Source: Gottfriedia solisilvae
GTDB lineage: Bacteria; Bacillota; Bacilli; Bacillales; Bacillaceae_G
Length of the DNA stretch: 64,000 nt
Assembly (NCBI RefSeq): GCF_002128405.1
Contig: NZ_NETJ01000003.1
Span: 766,380-830,379, forward strand
Direction of reading: 5' to 3'
Shown here: in pieces, positions 9,220-18,274 of the stretch
How the letters are laid out: each line of letters begins with the position of its first letter
How positions within the stretch are numbered: the first letter of the stretch is position 1
The notes under the pieces: generated by a model
What the model was told of the DNA's origin: nothing
What the model saw: the letters and a program-made list of their open reading frames with translations, nothing else
The model's database searches: none
Program-made: the position numbers and the translations under genes

Positions 9220-9263
9220 CCGAATAGAAGATGAGTTGTCCTCATTTTCTATTCGGTTTTTTT
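9220..9263 (+). terminator. Terminator of the spoIIG operon
   Basis: Arms 9220-9235 and 9241-9256 (CCGAATAGAA / TTCTATTCGG core) with a TTGTC loop, followed by TTTTTTTAA. Confidence 0.9.
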
Positions 9264-9307
9264 AATTTGAATGTAAAATGTTAAATATTTTGTAAATATG
9301 TTTTCGT

Positions 9308-9336
9308 GCATAAATTTTCCACCGAAGGAGATACTT
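9308..9336 (+). promoter_or_regulatory. Sigma-F-type promoter of sigG
   Basis: GCATA (9308-9312) fits the sigma-F -35, and GGAGATACTT (9327-9336) fits the full sigma-F -10 pattern GGnnAnAnTw. The spacer is 14 bp. In B. subtilis spoIIIG is transcribed in the forespore by sigma-F. Confidence 0.8.
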
Positions 9337-9373
9337 ACCTATAGTACAGCAACTCCAAATAGGAGGGAACATC

Positions 9374-10153
9374 ATGACACGAAACAAAGTAGAAATATGT
9401 GGTGTAGATACTTCAAAACTTCCGGTTTTAAAAAATGATGAGATGCGTAAGTTATTTCATGCGATGCAAAGCGGTGACCGAAGTGCAAGGGAAACAATTG
9501 TAAACGGAAATTTACGACTGGTTCTAAGCGTCATACAACGTTTTAATAATCGTGGAGAATTTGTGGATGACTTATTTCAAGTGGGTTGTATTGGGCTAAT
9601 GAAATCGATTGATAATTTCGATTTAAGTCAAAATGTAAAATTTTCAACATATGCTGTGCCAATGATCATTGGAGAAATTAGAAGATACTTACGCGATAAT
9701 AATCCAATAAGAGTATCAAGATCACTCAGAGACATTGCATACAAGGCACTACAAGTAAGAGAGCGCCTATTAGCAGAAAATTCAAAAGAACCAACACCTG
9801 TTCAAATTGCAGAAGTATTAGGTGTAACACATGAAGAAATTGTCTTCGCATTAGATGCAATTCAAGATCCAGTATCGTTATTTGAACCTATATATAATGA
9901 CGGAGGCGATCCAATTTTCGTAATGGATCAGCTAAGTGATGACAAAAACAAGGACGAGCAATGGGTAGAAGAACTTGCACTACGCGAAGGAATGAAAAGA
10001 CTAAACGATAGAGAAAAAATGATCATAAGCAAAAGATTTTTCCAAGGAAAAACACAAATGGAAGTGGCAGAAGAAATCGGAATCTCACAAGCACAAGTAT
10101 CAAGACTAGAAAAATCAGCAATCAAACAAATGAACAAAAATATTCAAGGTTGA
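9374..10153 (+). CDS. sigG: Sigma-G, late forespore sigma factor
   Basis: Directs late forespore genes such as sspA-type SASPs. 259 aa, one fewer than B. subtilis. The N terminus MTRNKVEICGVDTSKLPVLK is typical; region 2 (VDDLFQVGCIGLMKSIDNF), region 3 and the C-terminal helix-turn-helix (VAEEIGISQAQVSRLEK) are present. The ribosome site is AGGAGGG. The last 70 codons are poor in T-ending codons (6 of 70) compared with the first 30 (11 of 30), and the gene runs directly into a repeat island. No intrinsic terminator follows immediately. Confidence 0.98.
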   Translation: MTRNKVEICGVDTSKLPVLKNDEMRKLFHAMQSGDRSARETIVNGNLRLVLSVIQRFNNRGEFVDDLFQVGCIGLMKSIDNFDLSQNVKFSTYAVPMIIGEIRRYLRDNNPIRVSRSLRDIAYKALQVRERLLAENSKEPTPVQIAEVLGVTHEEIVFALDAIQDPVSLFEPIYNDGGDPIFVMDQLSDDKNKDEQWVEELALREGMKRLNDREKMIISKRFFQGKTQMEVAEEIGISQAQVSRLEKSAIKQMNKNIQG

Positions 10154-10157
10154 ATTG

Positions 10158-10285
10158 AAATGTGGAGCAAGCTCGCCCAGCTCTGAAGGGAATATCTCCA
10201 TTCATCTGAAGAAGTGGCGGTTTATCCACTTCAAAGATTAATGGAATATTACCGAAGAGCTAGCTTGCGGAACTAGACACCAAGA
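10158..10285 (+). repeat. Repeat family B, variant copy (B')
   Basis: Starts five bases after the sigG stop. It begins like family B (GAAATGTGGAG) and ends like it (GGAACTAGACA), but the middle differs. GCAAGCT/AGCTTGC arms enclose an inner hairpin AAGTGG...CCACTT. The inner part (AAGTGGCGGTTTAT, then CACTTCAAAGATTAATG) recurs at about 10440-10495. Confidence 0.65.
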
Positions 10286-10406
10286 AAAGCGGAGGCGACT
10301 GGTTAGCCCCGACAAGCATAAGGCGAGCCCAGATAAAGGTTGTTTTTTAACCTTTAACTGGGCTTGACTTATGACCTCGAGGGGCTAGGAGCCGGAGCTA
10401 GACATC
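10283..10406 (+). repeat. Repeat family B, full copy
   Basis: About 120-nt imperfect hairpin from AGAAAAGCGGAGGCG to GGAGCTAGACA. Stems: AGCCCC (10305-10310) with GGGGCT (10381-10386), CATAAG (10317-10322) with CTTATG (10368-10373), GAGCCCAG with CTGGGCTT, and AAAGGTT with AACCTTT around a T-rich loop. Related copies are at 54359-54745 and 63882-64000. Confidence 0.85.
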
Positions 10407-10560
10407 GACACCACTTCTTTTCAAAGGAATTTAACTAATTAAAGTGGCGGTTTATTCACTTCAAAGATTAATGAAATATAACCTTAAGAGCTAGACATCA
10501 AGAAAAGTATAGGCGACAGTGTATCACCAAAAGCATCAACTAATTAAACATAAATATTCT
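10406..10560 (+). repeat. Decayed family B and B' fragments
   Basis: 10440-10495 repeats the centre of the B' copy (AAGTGGCGGTTTAT, CAAAGATTAATG, AGAGCTAGACA). 10500-10540 starts like a further B copy (AAGAAAAGTATAGGCGAC) and then degenerates. No gene is visible here. Confidence 0.55.
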
Positions 10561-10620
10561 TCCAAATCTAGATTAAATAGTCATTATACTTTAATTAGCC
10601 GATGTATTTCCGATAATAAA

Positions 10621-10675
10621 TGTGTTAGACAATGATGAGGTATTGATCAATTCATTGTTTAACACATTTTTATTT
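10621..10675 (+). terminator. Terminator before ylmC
   Basis: TGTGTTAGACAATGA (10621-10635) pairs with TCATTGTTTAACACA (10652-10666), one G-U pair, followed by TTTTTATTTT. It probably ends sigG transcripts that run through the repeats. Confidence 0.85.
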
Positions 10676-10739
10676 TAAATAAAATCAATATTCGTCTCAC
10701 TGCCTTCATATATTTGATAAAAAGGAAGGTGAAGAGATA

Positions 10740-11021
10740 GTGGCAAGAATTTCTGACTTTCAAGTAAAAGATGTAGTGAATGTTGCTGATGGTAAAAAGT
10801 TAGGTAATATTGTTGATTTAGATATTGATCAATTAAGTGGTAAAATTACATCAATTATTTTAACGAAGCCTGGTAAAGGTCTGAATTTTTTTAGTAAAGA
10901 AGAAGAAATGACGATTTATTGGAGCGATATTGTGAAAATTGGTGAAGATGTCATTCTTGTAAAATATCGTTCGACAGTAGATTTAGACGGAAATACAGTA
11001 AAACCAGTAAATTTACCTTAA
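10740..11021 (+). CDS. ylmC: YlmC/YmxH family PRC-barrel protein
   Basis: Small protein (93 aa) with a PRC-barrel-like fold: VKDVVNVADGKKLGNIVDLDID followed by a second strand-rich half with VKIGEDVILV. The molecular role is not established; the family is found in spore formers and linked to sporulation. Start GTG 10740 with GGAAGGTGAA upstream. Slightly longer at the C terminus than B. subtilis YlmC. The ylmA and ylmB genes that precede it in B. subtilis are missing here. Confidence 0.85.
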   Translation: MARISDFQVKDVVNVADGKKLGNIVDLDIDQLSGKITSIILTKPGKGLNFFSKEEEMTIYWSDIVKIGEDVILVKYRSTVDLDGNTVKPVNLP

Positions 11022-11143
11022 AAAATATAGAGTGTTTTGTCAAAAATAATCAAAAATATGAAATCTATGGTAAAATATAGGAAACCCTAATAGTGGTTTA
11101 GATAGTAATATTTACTAAATACGTTTTGTGAGGTTCTTTAGAT

Positions 11144-11968
11144 ATGAAAGAATGTTTCATTCAATCGACTGAAAGTACTTTTAAGATACAACCTTGGGAA
11201 GACTCATATAAACATTTAGTTGCAGGTTTTACAACAAAAAATGGTGGAGTTAGTCAAGGTTGTTTCTCTTCTTTTAATGTAGGTTTACATGTAAATGATT
11301 CAGATAACCACGTAGTTAAGAATAGAGAATTACTTGCTAAAGAAATAAACTATCCAATAACGAAATGGGTTTGTTCTGAACAAGTACATGGCAATAATGT
11401 AGTGAAGGTCACAAAGGACGATCGTGGGAAAGGTGTTACTGATTACAATAGTGGCATCCCAGGTACAGATGGCTTTTATACGAATGAAGAAAATGTTTTA
11501 CTTACTTCTTGTTATGCGGACTGCGTACCATTATATTTTCTTGAACCTACAAAAAAATACATTGGATTAGCGCATGCCGGTTGGAAAGGTACTGTTGGCA
11601 ATATTGGTGGTATCTTAATCAATAAGTGGCTAACGGAAGAAAATATGAATGTAGAAAATATTCAAGTAGTAATTGGTCCATCAATTGGTAATTGTTGTTA
11701 TGAGGTAGATGATTTTGTTATGAATAAGGTACAAGATGCATTTTCGAACAATTTACCACCTTTTATTTTGACAGATTTGCCAAATGGAAAATACTCTTTG
11801 GATTTAAAAGAAGCAAACAAACAATTGCTCATTCAAGCAGGGATCCCAAAAGAGAATATTTTAGTTACATCTTATTGTACAAGCTGTAATCCGAATACAT
11901 TTTTTTCACATCGAAGAGATGAAGGGAAAACAGGTAGAATGATGAGCTTTATTGGTTGGAGGATATAG
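11144..11968 (+). CDS. pgeF: YlmD/YfiH/LACC1 family purine nucleoside enzyme
   Basis: Member of the YfiH family, which includes purine nucleoside phosphorylase/adenosine deaminase activities (human LACC1/FAMIN) and was once described as laccase-like. 274 aa. Metal and active-site residues are seen in SEQVHGNNV, CYADCVPL and HAGWKGT; the C-terminal SCNPNTFFSHRRDEGKTGRM block is typical. In E. coli the homologue edits murein precursors. Spacing to ylmE is 4 nt, so they are one operon. A TGGTAAAAT extended -10 at 11068-11076 may drive it. The specific substrate is not evident from sequence. Confidence 0.88.
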   Translation: MKECFIQSTESTFKIQPWEDSYKHLVAGFTTKNGGVSQGCFSSFNVGLHVNDSDNHVVKNRELLAKEINYPITKWVCSEQVHGNNVVKVTKDDRGKGVTDYNSGIPGTDGFYTNEENVLLTSCYADCVPLYFLEPTKKYIGLAHAGWKGTVGNIGGILINKWLTEENMNVENIQVVIGPSIGNCCYEVDDFVMNKVQDAFSNNLPPFILTDLPNGKYSLDLKEANKQLLIQAGIPKENILVTSYCTSCNPNTFFSHRRDEGKTGRMMSFIGWRI

Positions 11969-11972
11969 CAAC

Positions 11973-12647
11973 ATGACAATCAAACAAAATTATGAAAGAA
12001 TAAGTGAGCAAATACGTTCTGCTAAGAGTCGGTCAAATCGTGACGACCAGGTTACGCTAATAGCTGTTACAAAAGAAGTTTCTGTTCATGTAGCTAAAGA
12101 GGTATTGGAGCTTGGTATAAACCAATTAGGTGAAAATCGTTTTGAAGGTTTACAAGATAAACAAGACCATATTAACACCGACGTTGTTTGGCATTTTATT
12201 GGTTCATTACAAACTAGAAAAGTAAAAGACATAATCCATCGTATAGATTATCTACATTCTTTAGATAGAATGTCATTAGCAAATGAAATACAAAAAAGAG
12301 CGAATGAACCATTAAAGTGTTTCATACAAGTAAATATTTCTGGTGAGGAATCAAAACATGGTTTATCACCTGAAGAAGCTGTTAATTTTGCTCGTGAATT
12401 AGCTGAACTGGATAAGGTATATGTTGTTGGGTTAATGACTATGGCACCTTATACAGAGGACCAGCAAGTCATAAGAAATAGTTTTAAAGGATTAAAAGAT
12501 TTACAGACGAAAATTAAAGGATTAGAAATAGCAAATGTTCCATGTAATGAATTATCGATGGGGATGTCTAACGATTTTGAAATTGCGATAGAAGAAGGGG
12601 CAACCTTTATTCGCATTGGGACAGATTTAGTTGGAAAGGGAAGGTAA
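11973..12647 (+). CDS. ylmE: YlmE/YggS family PLP homeostasis protein
   Basis: Single-domain TIM-barrel PLP-binding protein of the YggS/PLPBP family, which buffers pyridoxal phosphate. 224 aa. The PLP lysine is Lys34 in AVTKEV; the phosphate-binding SMGMSNDFE motif and GENRFE are present. ATG 11973 is chosen because GGAGG (11958-11962) precedes it; an earlier in-frame start would overlap ylmD by 17 nt. Enzymatic activity is not known for the family. Sits in the sepF operon as in most Firmicutes. Confidence 0.93.
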   Translation: MTIKQNYERISEQIRSAKSRSNRDDQVTLIAVTKEVSVHVAKEVLELGINQLGENRFEGLQDKQDHINTDVVWHFIGSLQTRKVKDIIHRIDYLHSLDRMSLANEIQKRANEPLKCFIQVNISGEESKHGLSPEEAVNFARELAELDKVYVVGLMTMAPYTEDQQVIRNSFKGLKDLQTKIKGLEIANVPCNELSMGMSNDFEIAIEEGATFIRIGTDLVGKGR

Positions 12648-12653
12648 ATAGCT

Positions 12654-13109
12654 ATGAGTTTTATGGGAAAAGTAAGAAACTTTTTTGCAATGGATGATGA
12701 GTACGAAGATGAAGAGTATGAGTATGAGGAACAACAACCTGTTTCAAAGCATGTAAATGAAGAAGTACATCAAGAACGTAGTACTTCAAAGCAAAAATTA
12801 GTAAGTATACCAGGAGGAGCATCCTTGACGTCAAAAGTTGTATTGGCTCAGCCACGTGAATATGCAGAAGCACAAGATGTTGCAGATCACCTAAAATCTA
12901 AAAAAGCTGTTGTGATCAATCTTCAACAAATGCAAATTGATCAAGCAAAACGCTTTGTTGATTTTTTAAGTGGTACTGTTTATGCAATTAGTGGAGATAT
13001 AAAAAAAATCGGAACAAATACATTCATTTGTACGCCAGATAATGTTGACATTTCTGGAACGATTACAGATATGTTATTTGAGGAAGAACAATCCATTAAA
13101 AGGTGGTAA
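12654..13109 (+). CDS. sepF: SepF, FtsZ-bundling division protein
   Basis: Membrane-binding ring-forming protein that anchors and aligns FtsZ, overlapping FtsA in function. 151 aa. The N-terminal amphipathic helix (MSFMGKVRNFFAM) binds membrane; an acidic, tyrosine-rich linker follows, then the conserved SepF domain from about residue 60 (VVLAQPREYAEAQDVADHL; FLSGTVYAISGDIKKIG). Six nt from ylmE. FtsA, FtsZ and DivIVA are encoded in the same window. Confidence 0.96.
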   Translation: MSFMGKVRNFFAMDDEYEDEEYEYEEQQPVSKHVNEEVHQERSTSKQKLVSIPGGASLTSKVVLAQPREYAEAQDVADHLKSKKAVVINLQQMQIDQAKRFVDFLSGTVYAISGDIKKIGTNTFICTPDNVDISGTITDMLFEEEQSIKRW

Positions 13110-13113
13110 ATAG

Positions 13114-13374
13114 ATGGACTTTATTTTATCAATCTTGTATCATGCGATACAAGTATATCAAACGATATTAGTGATTCACATCATTATGTCCTGGTTTCCA
13201 CAAGTACAACAATCATCATTCGGTCGTTTTATCGGAAGAATAGCAGAACCATACTTAGAGCCATTCCGTCGAATCATACCGTCAATCGGAATGTTTGATT
13301 TCTCGCCAATTGTAGCTTTAATAACGTTGCAATTTGCAATGAGAGGTATATTTGCGCTTAGTACTTACTTCTAA
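13114..13374 (+). CDS. ylmG: YlmG/YggT family membrane protein
   Basis: 86 aa, two membrane helices (about 5-25 and 63-83) around a polar loop with the family motif PYLEPFRRIIP. Conserved in bacteria and chloroplasts next to sepF; a role in membrane or cell-shape organisation is suspected, not shown. AAGGTGG ribosome site, 4 nt from sepF. Followed by a terminator. Confidence 0.92.
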   Translation: MDFILSILYHAIQVYQTILVIHIIMSWFPQVQQSSFGRFIGRIAEPYLEPFRRIIPSIGMFDFSPIVALITLQFAMRGIFALSTYF

Positions 13375-13405
13375 AAAGAGAATCTGAAACGGTTCTCTTT
13401 TTTAC
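13374..13405 (+). terminator. Terminator after ylmG
   Basis: AAAAGAGAA (13374-13382) pairs with TTCTCTTTT (13393-13401), followed by TT. It overlaps the ylmG stop and may be leaky, since ylmH follows within 40 nt. Confidence 0.75.
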
Positions 13406-13439
13406 TATTTATATTGTTTAGAAATTGAGGAATGCATCA

Positions 13440-14213
13440 ATGAGTATATACGATCATTATCGAAAGGAAGAGCATGTATTTGTTGATCAAGTGATTAATT
13501 GGAAAGATCAAGTAATTGAAAGATACTCACCAAAGTTAACTGATTTCCTTGATCTAAGGGAACAAAAAATTATGAGTACCATAATCGGGAATCAATCTGA
13601 ATGTATTGCAGCTTTTTTTGGTGGTCGGGAAAATAGTGAGCGAAAACGTGCACTAATTTATCCGAATTACTATTCTCCAATGGATGAAGATTTTTCGTTA
13701 GCAGCATTTAATTTAAGCTATGCAGTGAAATTTCATTCTTTATCACATAGACAAGTACTAGGAACGCTTATGTCATTAGGTATGACAAGAGCAAAATTTG
13801 GTGATATTTTATTAAAAGATGATGTTATTCAAATAATTGTTGCCGAGGAAATAGCAGTTTTTGTTCAGAATAACTTGAATTCTATAGGGAAATCGCCGAT
13901 TAAATTAGAGAGAATTACATTTAATGAACTAGTTGAAATTGAAGATGACTGGCAATCGAGACATGGGACAATTTCATCACTTCGTCTAGATGTATTAATT
14001 AGTGAGTTTTATCATATATCACGCCAGAAAGCACAGGCATTAATAAAAGCTGAACACGTCAAAGTCAATCAAAAAATAATTGATTCAACTTCATTTATTT
14101 GTGGCGAAGGAGACTTACTATCTGTTAAAGGGTTTGGAAGAGGGATGCTTCTTTCAATAGATGGTATGTCAAAAAAAGAAAAATGGCGGATTCAGTACGG
14201 TGTCAAAAAATAG
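13440..14213 (+). CDS. rqcP: RqcP (YlmH), S4-domain ribosome quality-control factor
   Basis: Binds stalled 50S-peptidyl-tRNA and works with RqcH to build C-terminal alanine tails on incomplete proteins. 257 aa: N-terminal domain (IYDHYRKEEHVFVDQVINW) and a C-terminal S4 RNA-binding domain from about residue 183 (RLDVLISEFYHISRQKAQALIKAEHVKVN). ATG 13440 chosen: TTGAGG lies upstream and length matches B. subtilis. Its partner rqcH is at 43881-45581 in this window. Confidence 0.93.
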   Translation: MSIYDHYRKEEHVFVDQVINWKDQVIERYSPKLTDFLDLREQKIMSTIIGNQSECIAAFFGGRENSERKRALIYPNYYSPMDEDFSLAAFNLSYAVKFHSLSHRQVLGTLMSLGMTRAKFGDILLKDDVIQIIVAEEIAVFVQNNLNSIGKSPIKLERITFNELVEIEDDWQSRHGTISSLRLDVLISEFYHISRQKAQALIKAEHVKVNQKIIDSTSFICGEGDLLSVKGFGRGMLLSIDGMSKKEKWRIQYGVKK

Positions 14214-14298
14214 TCAGAAAATGTAGAAGGATATTCGTAGAAACTGTCGAAAACTAATAATTAACCTATATTTAAGAACTTACATGGAGGTGGCTTAA

Positions 14299-14784
14299 TT
14301 GCCTTTAACACCACTTGATATTCATAATAAAGAATTTGGTAAAAGTTTTCGTGGATATGACGAAGACGAAGTAAACGAATTTCTTGACCAAGTGATCAAA
14401 GACTATGAATTAGTAATTCGAGAAAAGAAACAATTAGAAGAACAAATGTTAGACATGAAAGAAAGATTAAAACATTTTTCTACTATTGAAGAAACTTTAA
14501 ATAAGTCAATTTTAATTGCTCAAGAAGCAGCAGAAGATGTAAAAGGAAATGCTCAAAAAGAAGCAAAATTAATTATAAAAGAAGCAGAAAAAAATGCTGA
14601 TCGTATTATTAACGAAGCTTTAATCAAATCTCGAAAAGTTACAATGGAGTTTGAAGAGCTTAAGAAACAATCAAAAGTTTTCCGTACAAGACTTCGTATG
14701 GCAATTGAAACTCAGTTAGAAATGTTAAGTCATGAAGATTGGGATCATATTTTAGATAAAGAAACAGAAGAAATAGCAAACTAA
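14299..14784 (+). CDS. divIVA: DivIVA, polar/septal curvature-sensing scaffold
   Basis: Coiled-coil protein that localises to negatively curved membrane at septa and poles and recruits MinJ/MinD and, in sporulation, chromosome-anchoring proteins. 161 aa. The membrane-binding tip is conserved with Phe17-Arg18 in GKSFRGYDEDEVNEFLD; heptad-rich helices follow at about 35-140. TTG start at 14299 with a strong GGAGGTGG site. The protein begins PLTPLDIHNKEF like its relatives. Confidence 0.96.
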   Translation: MPLTPLDIHNKEFGKSFRGYDEDEVNEFLDQVIKDYELVIREKKQLEEQMLDMKERLKHFSTIEETLNKSILIAQEAAEDVKGNAQKEAKLIIKEAEKNADRIINEALIKSRKVTMEFEELKKQSKVFRTRLRMAIETQLEMLSHEDWDHILDKETEEIAN

Positions 14785-14796
14785 TTTTAAGAAGCC

Positions 14797-14825
14797 TTGA
14801 CGATTTGTAAAGTTTTACATATAAT
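14797..14825 (+). promoter_or_regulatory. Sigma-A promoter of the ileS T-box transcript
   Basis: TTGACG (14797-14802) and TATAAT (14820-14825) with a 17-bp spacer; transcription would start near 14832. Confidence 0.85.
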
Positions 14826-14831
14826 TTATTA

Positions 14832-15088
14832 AATATTAATAGTTAATCGGTGATAGGGAAGAGTACTTCTATAAAATCTAGTTAGCGAGTCAAGGATAGT
14901 GTAAGCTTGATGTAGAAAAATAGAACGAAAATCACCCTTGAGAGCTTTTCTGAACATTAGTAAGAACAGCCGTTTCGTTCACGTTACGAATGCTAAGTGG
15001 ACTATATTATTTATGTATAGTCAATTAGGGTGGTACCACGGGAAACCTTTCTCGTCCCTTTTTTGGGATGCGAAAGGTTTTTTTGTGC
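14832..15088 (+). ncRNA. T-box riboswitch leader of ileS (isoleucine)
   Basis: The T-box sequence AGGGTGGTACCACGGG is at 15027-15042. It is followed by the terminator AACCTTTC/GAAAGGTTT with a CGTCCC/GGG inner stem and TTTTTTT (15044-15084). A long stem I region lies upstream. AUC at 14931-14933, followed by A, is the likely specifier for uncharged tRNA-Ile, agreeing with ileS downstream. 15090-15287 has nothing else I recognise. Confidence 0.93.
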
Positions 15089-15287
15089 TCAATTTATTAC
15101 CGATTAGGATTGTTTTAAACGATTCATTCCTATTCATTTAATCTTTTGATACAAGGTTTTCTTTGTCCTTACTGTATTGGATGAACAGAAACCTTACTAA
15201 TAAAAGATTTAGAAGATGGATAGAATGCGTTAATGTGGAACTCGACTATTTAAAAAAGATTAAAACCATATTCAGGAGGAGTATCAA

Positions 15288-18044
15288 ATGGAATATAAAG
15301 ATACGTTATTGATGCCAAAAACAGATTTTCCAATGAGAGGGAATTTACCGCAGCGTGAACCTCAAATTCAAGAGGACTGGAATGAGAAAGATATTTATAC
15401 AAAAGTAATGAAACACAATGCAGAAAAACCATCATTTATCCTACATGATGGCCCTCCATATGCAAATGGTGACTTACATATGGGGCATGCACTAAATAAA
15501 GTCTTAAAAGATTTTATTGTTCGTTTTTATAATATGAATGGCTATCGTTCGCCATACGTTCCTGGTTGGGATACACACGGATTACCAATTGAGCAAGCGT
15601 TAGCAAACAAAAAAGTAAATCGTAAAGAAATGTCAGTAGCTGAATTTCGTAAACTTTGTGAAGAGTATGCTTATGAACAAGTTGATCGTCAAAAAGAACA
15701 ATTTAAGCGTTTAGGAATTTTAGGTGATTGGGATCGCCCATACATTACGCTTGAAAAAGAATATGAAGCAGAACAAATTAAAGTATTCGGTAAAATGGCG
15801 ACAAAAGGCTTAATCTATAAAGGCCTTAAGCCAGTTTATTGGTCTCCATCAAGTGAATCTGCATTAGCTGAAGCAGAAATTGAATATCAAGATAAACGAT
15901 CTGCTTCAATCTATGTTGCATTTGCAGTTGAAAATGGAAAAAATGTTTTAAATGGTGGAGAGAAATTCATCATTTGGACGACGACTCCATGGACAATTCC
16001 AGCTAACTTAGCAGTTTGTTTACATCCAGAACTTAGCTATGATGTAGTTGCAGTAAATGGAGACAAATTTGTAGTAGCGAGTGAATTAAGAGAATCAGTT
16101 TCAAATGAATTAGGCTGGGAAGATGCTGTTGTAGAAAATACATTTAACGGTAGCCAACTAGAAGGAATCGTTTGTAAACATCCATTATACGATCGTCAAT
16201 CAGTTGTCATTCTTGGTGATCATGTAACAACTGATGCAGGAACTGGTTGTGTTCATACAGCTCCTGGTCATGGTGAAGATGACTTCCGAGTTGGTCAACA
16301 ATACGGTTTAGACGTACTTTGTCCAGTTGATGAAAAAGGTGTATTAACAAAAGAAGCACCTGGTTTCGAAGGTTTATTCTATGATGAAGCAAATAAAGAA
16401 ATTACAAAGGCATTAGAAGAAAAAGGTGCTTTACTAAAATTACAATTTATCACGCATTCATATCCACATGACTGGAGAACAAAAAAACCAATTATCTTCC
16501 GTGCTACAGCTCAATGGTTTGCTTCAATTGAAGCAATTCGTGATCAATTAATGCAAGCTGTACAAGATACAAACTGGTTCCCTGCTTGGGGTGAAACAAG
16601 ACTATTCAACATGGTACGTGACCGTGGTGACTGGTGTATCTCTCGTCAGCGTGTTTGGGGAGTACCAATCCCAGTATTTTATGCTGAAGATGGAGAAGCA
16701 ATCATTACAGAAGAAACAATTGAACATGTTTCTAACTTATTTAAAGAAAATGGATCTAACATCTGGTTTGAAAAAGAAGCAAAAGAATTATTACCAGAAG
16801 GATTTACACATCCAGGTTCACCAAATGGTAAATTTACTAAAGAAAAAGATATTATGGATGTTTGGTTTGATAGCGGCTCTTCACATCAGGCTGTGTTAAC
16901 AACTCGTGAAGAATTATCATTTCCAGCTGATGTGTATTTAGAAGGTTCAGACCAGTACCGTGGTTGGTTCAACTCTTCACTAAGCACGAGTGTTGCTGTA
17001 ACTGGTCAAGCGCCATATAAATCTGTAGTGAGTCATGGTTTCGTATTAGATGGTGAAGGACGTAAAATGAGTAAGTCTATCGGGAATATCGTTCTTCCTT
17101 CAAAAATTATGAATCAATATGGTTCAGATATCTTACGATTATGGGTAGCTTCTGTTGATTATCAATCTGATGTTCGTATTTCAGATGCATTAATGAAACA
17201 AGTTGCTGAAGTTTATCGTAAAATCAGAAATACATTCCGTTTCTTATTAGGTAACTTAGATGGCTTTAATGCTGAAACGGATGCATTAAAATTTGATGAA
17301 CTTCGTGAATTAGATCAATACATGCTTGTGAAATTAAATGAAGTTGTAAAAACAGTTCGTGAATCTTATGAAAAATATGAATTTGCTACTGTTTATCATA
17401 CGATTCAAAACTTCTGTACAACTGATTTAAGTTCATTCTATTTTGATTTATCAAAAGATGTATTATATATCGAACCAAAATCAAATAAAGATCGTTTAGC
17501 AATTCAAACTGTATTACATGAATCATTACAAGCTCTTACTCGTTTAGTTGCACCAATTTTACCTCACACAGCTGAAGAAGTTTGGACGCATATGGCCGGA
17601 ACATCAGTTGATAGCATTTTCTTAACTGAAATGCCAGAAGTTAATGACTTTGGTAATACGACTGAGTTAGTAGCGAAATGGGAAAAATTCATGGATTTAC
17701 GTGATGATGTATTAAAAGCATTAGAAGTTGCTCGTAATGAAAAAGTAATTGGTAAATCATTAACTGCTTCAGTTAAAATTTATCCAAATGCAGAAGTATC
17801 AGATTTATTACAATCAATTAATGAAGACTTAAAACAATTATTAATCGTATCTCAAGTTGAAGTAGCTGATCGTGATACGCAAGTTCCACAAACAGCACAA
17901 AAATTTGAAACATTAAGTATCGAAGTTTCACCGGCAACTGGTGAGACATGTGAACGTTGTTGGATAGTTACAGAAGAAGTAGGAAAAGATGAAGAGCATT
18001 CAACATTATGCCTACGTTGCGCAAGTGTAGTAAAAGAAATGTAA
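15288..18044 (+). CDS. ileS: Isoleucyl-tRNA synthetase
   Basis: Class I synthetase charging tRNA-Ile, with an editing domain that hydrolyses Val-tRNA. 918 aa, the length of the B. subtilis enzyme. HIGH signature as HMGH at residues 64-67, KMSKS at 593-597, and editing-site motifs ([20 protein letters not shown]). C-terminal zinc cysteines are C888/C891 and C908/C911. AGGAGG ribosome site. Expression is set by the T-box leader upstream. Confidence 0.98.
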   Translation: MEYKDTLLMPKTDFPMRGNLPQREPQIQEDWNEKDIYTKVMKHNAEKPSFILHDGPPYANGDLHMGHALNKVLKDFIVRFYNMNGYRSPYVPGWDTHGLPIEQALANKKVNRKEMSVAEFRKLCEEYAYEQVDRQKEQFKRLGILGDWDRPYITLEKEYEAEQIKVFGKMATKGLIYKGLKPVYWSPSSESALAEAEIEYQDKRSASIYVAFAVENGKNVLNGGEKFIIWTTTPWTIPANLAVCLHPELSYDVVAVNGDKFVVASELRESVSNELGWEDAVVENTFNGSQLEGIVCKHPLYDRQSVVILGDHVTTDAGTGCVHTAPGHGEDDFRVGQQYGLDVLCPVDEKGVLTKEAPGFEGLFYDEANKEITKALEEKGALLKLQFITHSYPHDWRTKKPIIFRATAQWFASIEAIRDQLMQAVQDTNWFPAWGETRLFNMVRDRGDWCISRQRVWGVPIPVFYAEDGEAIITEETIEHVSNLFKENGSNIWFEKEAKELLPEGFTHPGSPNGKFTKEKDIMDVWFDSGSSHQAVLTTREELSFPADVYLEGSDQYRGWFNSSLSTSVAVTGQAPYKSVVSHGFVLDGEGRKMSKSIGNIVLPSKIMNQYGSDILRLWVASVDYQSDVRISDALMKQVAEVYRKIRNTFRFLLGNLDGFNAETDALKFDELRELDQYMLVKLNEVVKTVRESYEKYEFATVYHTIQNFCTTDLSSFYFDLSKDVLYIEPKSNKDRLAIQTVLHESLQALTRLVAPILPHTAEEVWTHMAGTSVDSIFLTEMPEVNDFGNTTELVAKWEKFMDLRDDVLKALEVARNEKVIGKSLTASVKIYPNAEVSDLLQSINEDLKQLLIVSQVEVADRDTQVPQTAQKFETLSIEVSPATGETCERCWIVTEEVGKDEEHSTLCLRCASVVKEM

Positions 18045-18072
18045 TGTAAAAGTGTTGAACACTTGAAGAAAA

Positions 18073-18100
18073 GTCGAAAGTTAAACTTTCGGCTTTTTTT
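18073..18100 (+). terminator. Terminator of ileS
   Basis: GTCGAAAG (18073-18080) and CTTTCGGC (18086-18093), then TTTTTTT. Confidence 0.9.
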
Positions 18101-18274
18101 CATTTCAAAAAAGGAAGGAAATAATAAACTAGACTACACCTAGAGCAAATCAATTCCATTCCATTCCATAATAGTAAATTTTACCTTATTGCTTGTTTTG
18201 TTGTATGTGTGTATGTATTCCTGTATGATTATTTTGTAAACGATTACGAAAATTCAATTATTGAGGAGTACAAC

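Noticed and set aside
14938..15141. Open frame in the ileS leader
   Set aside because: It lies across the T-box and terminator; the RNA structure explains the sequence.
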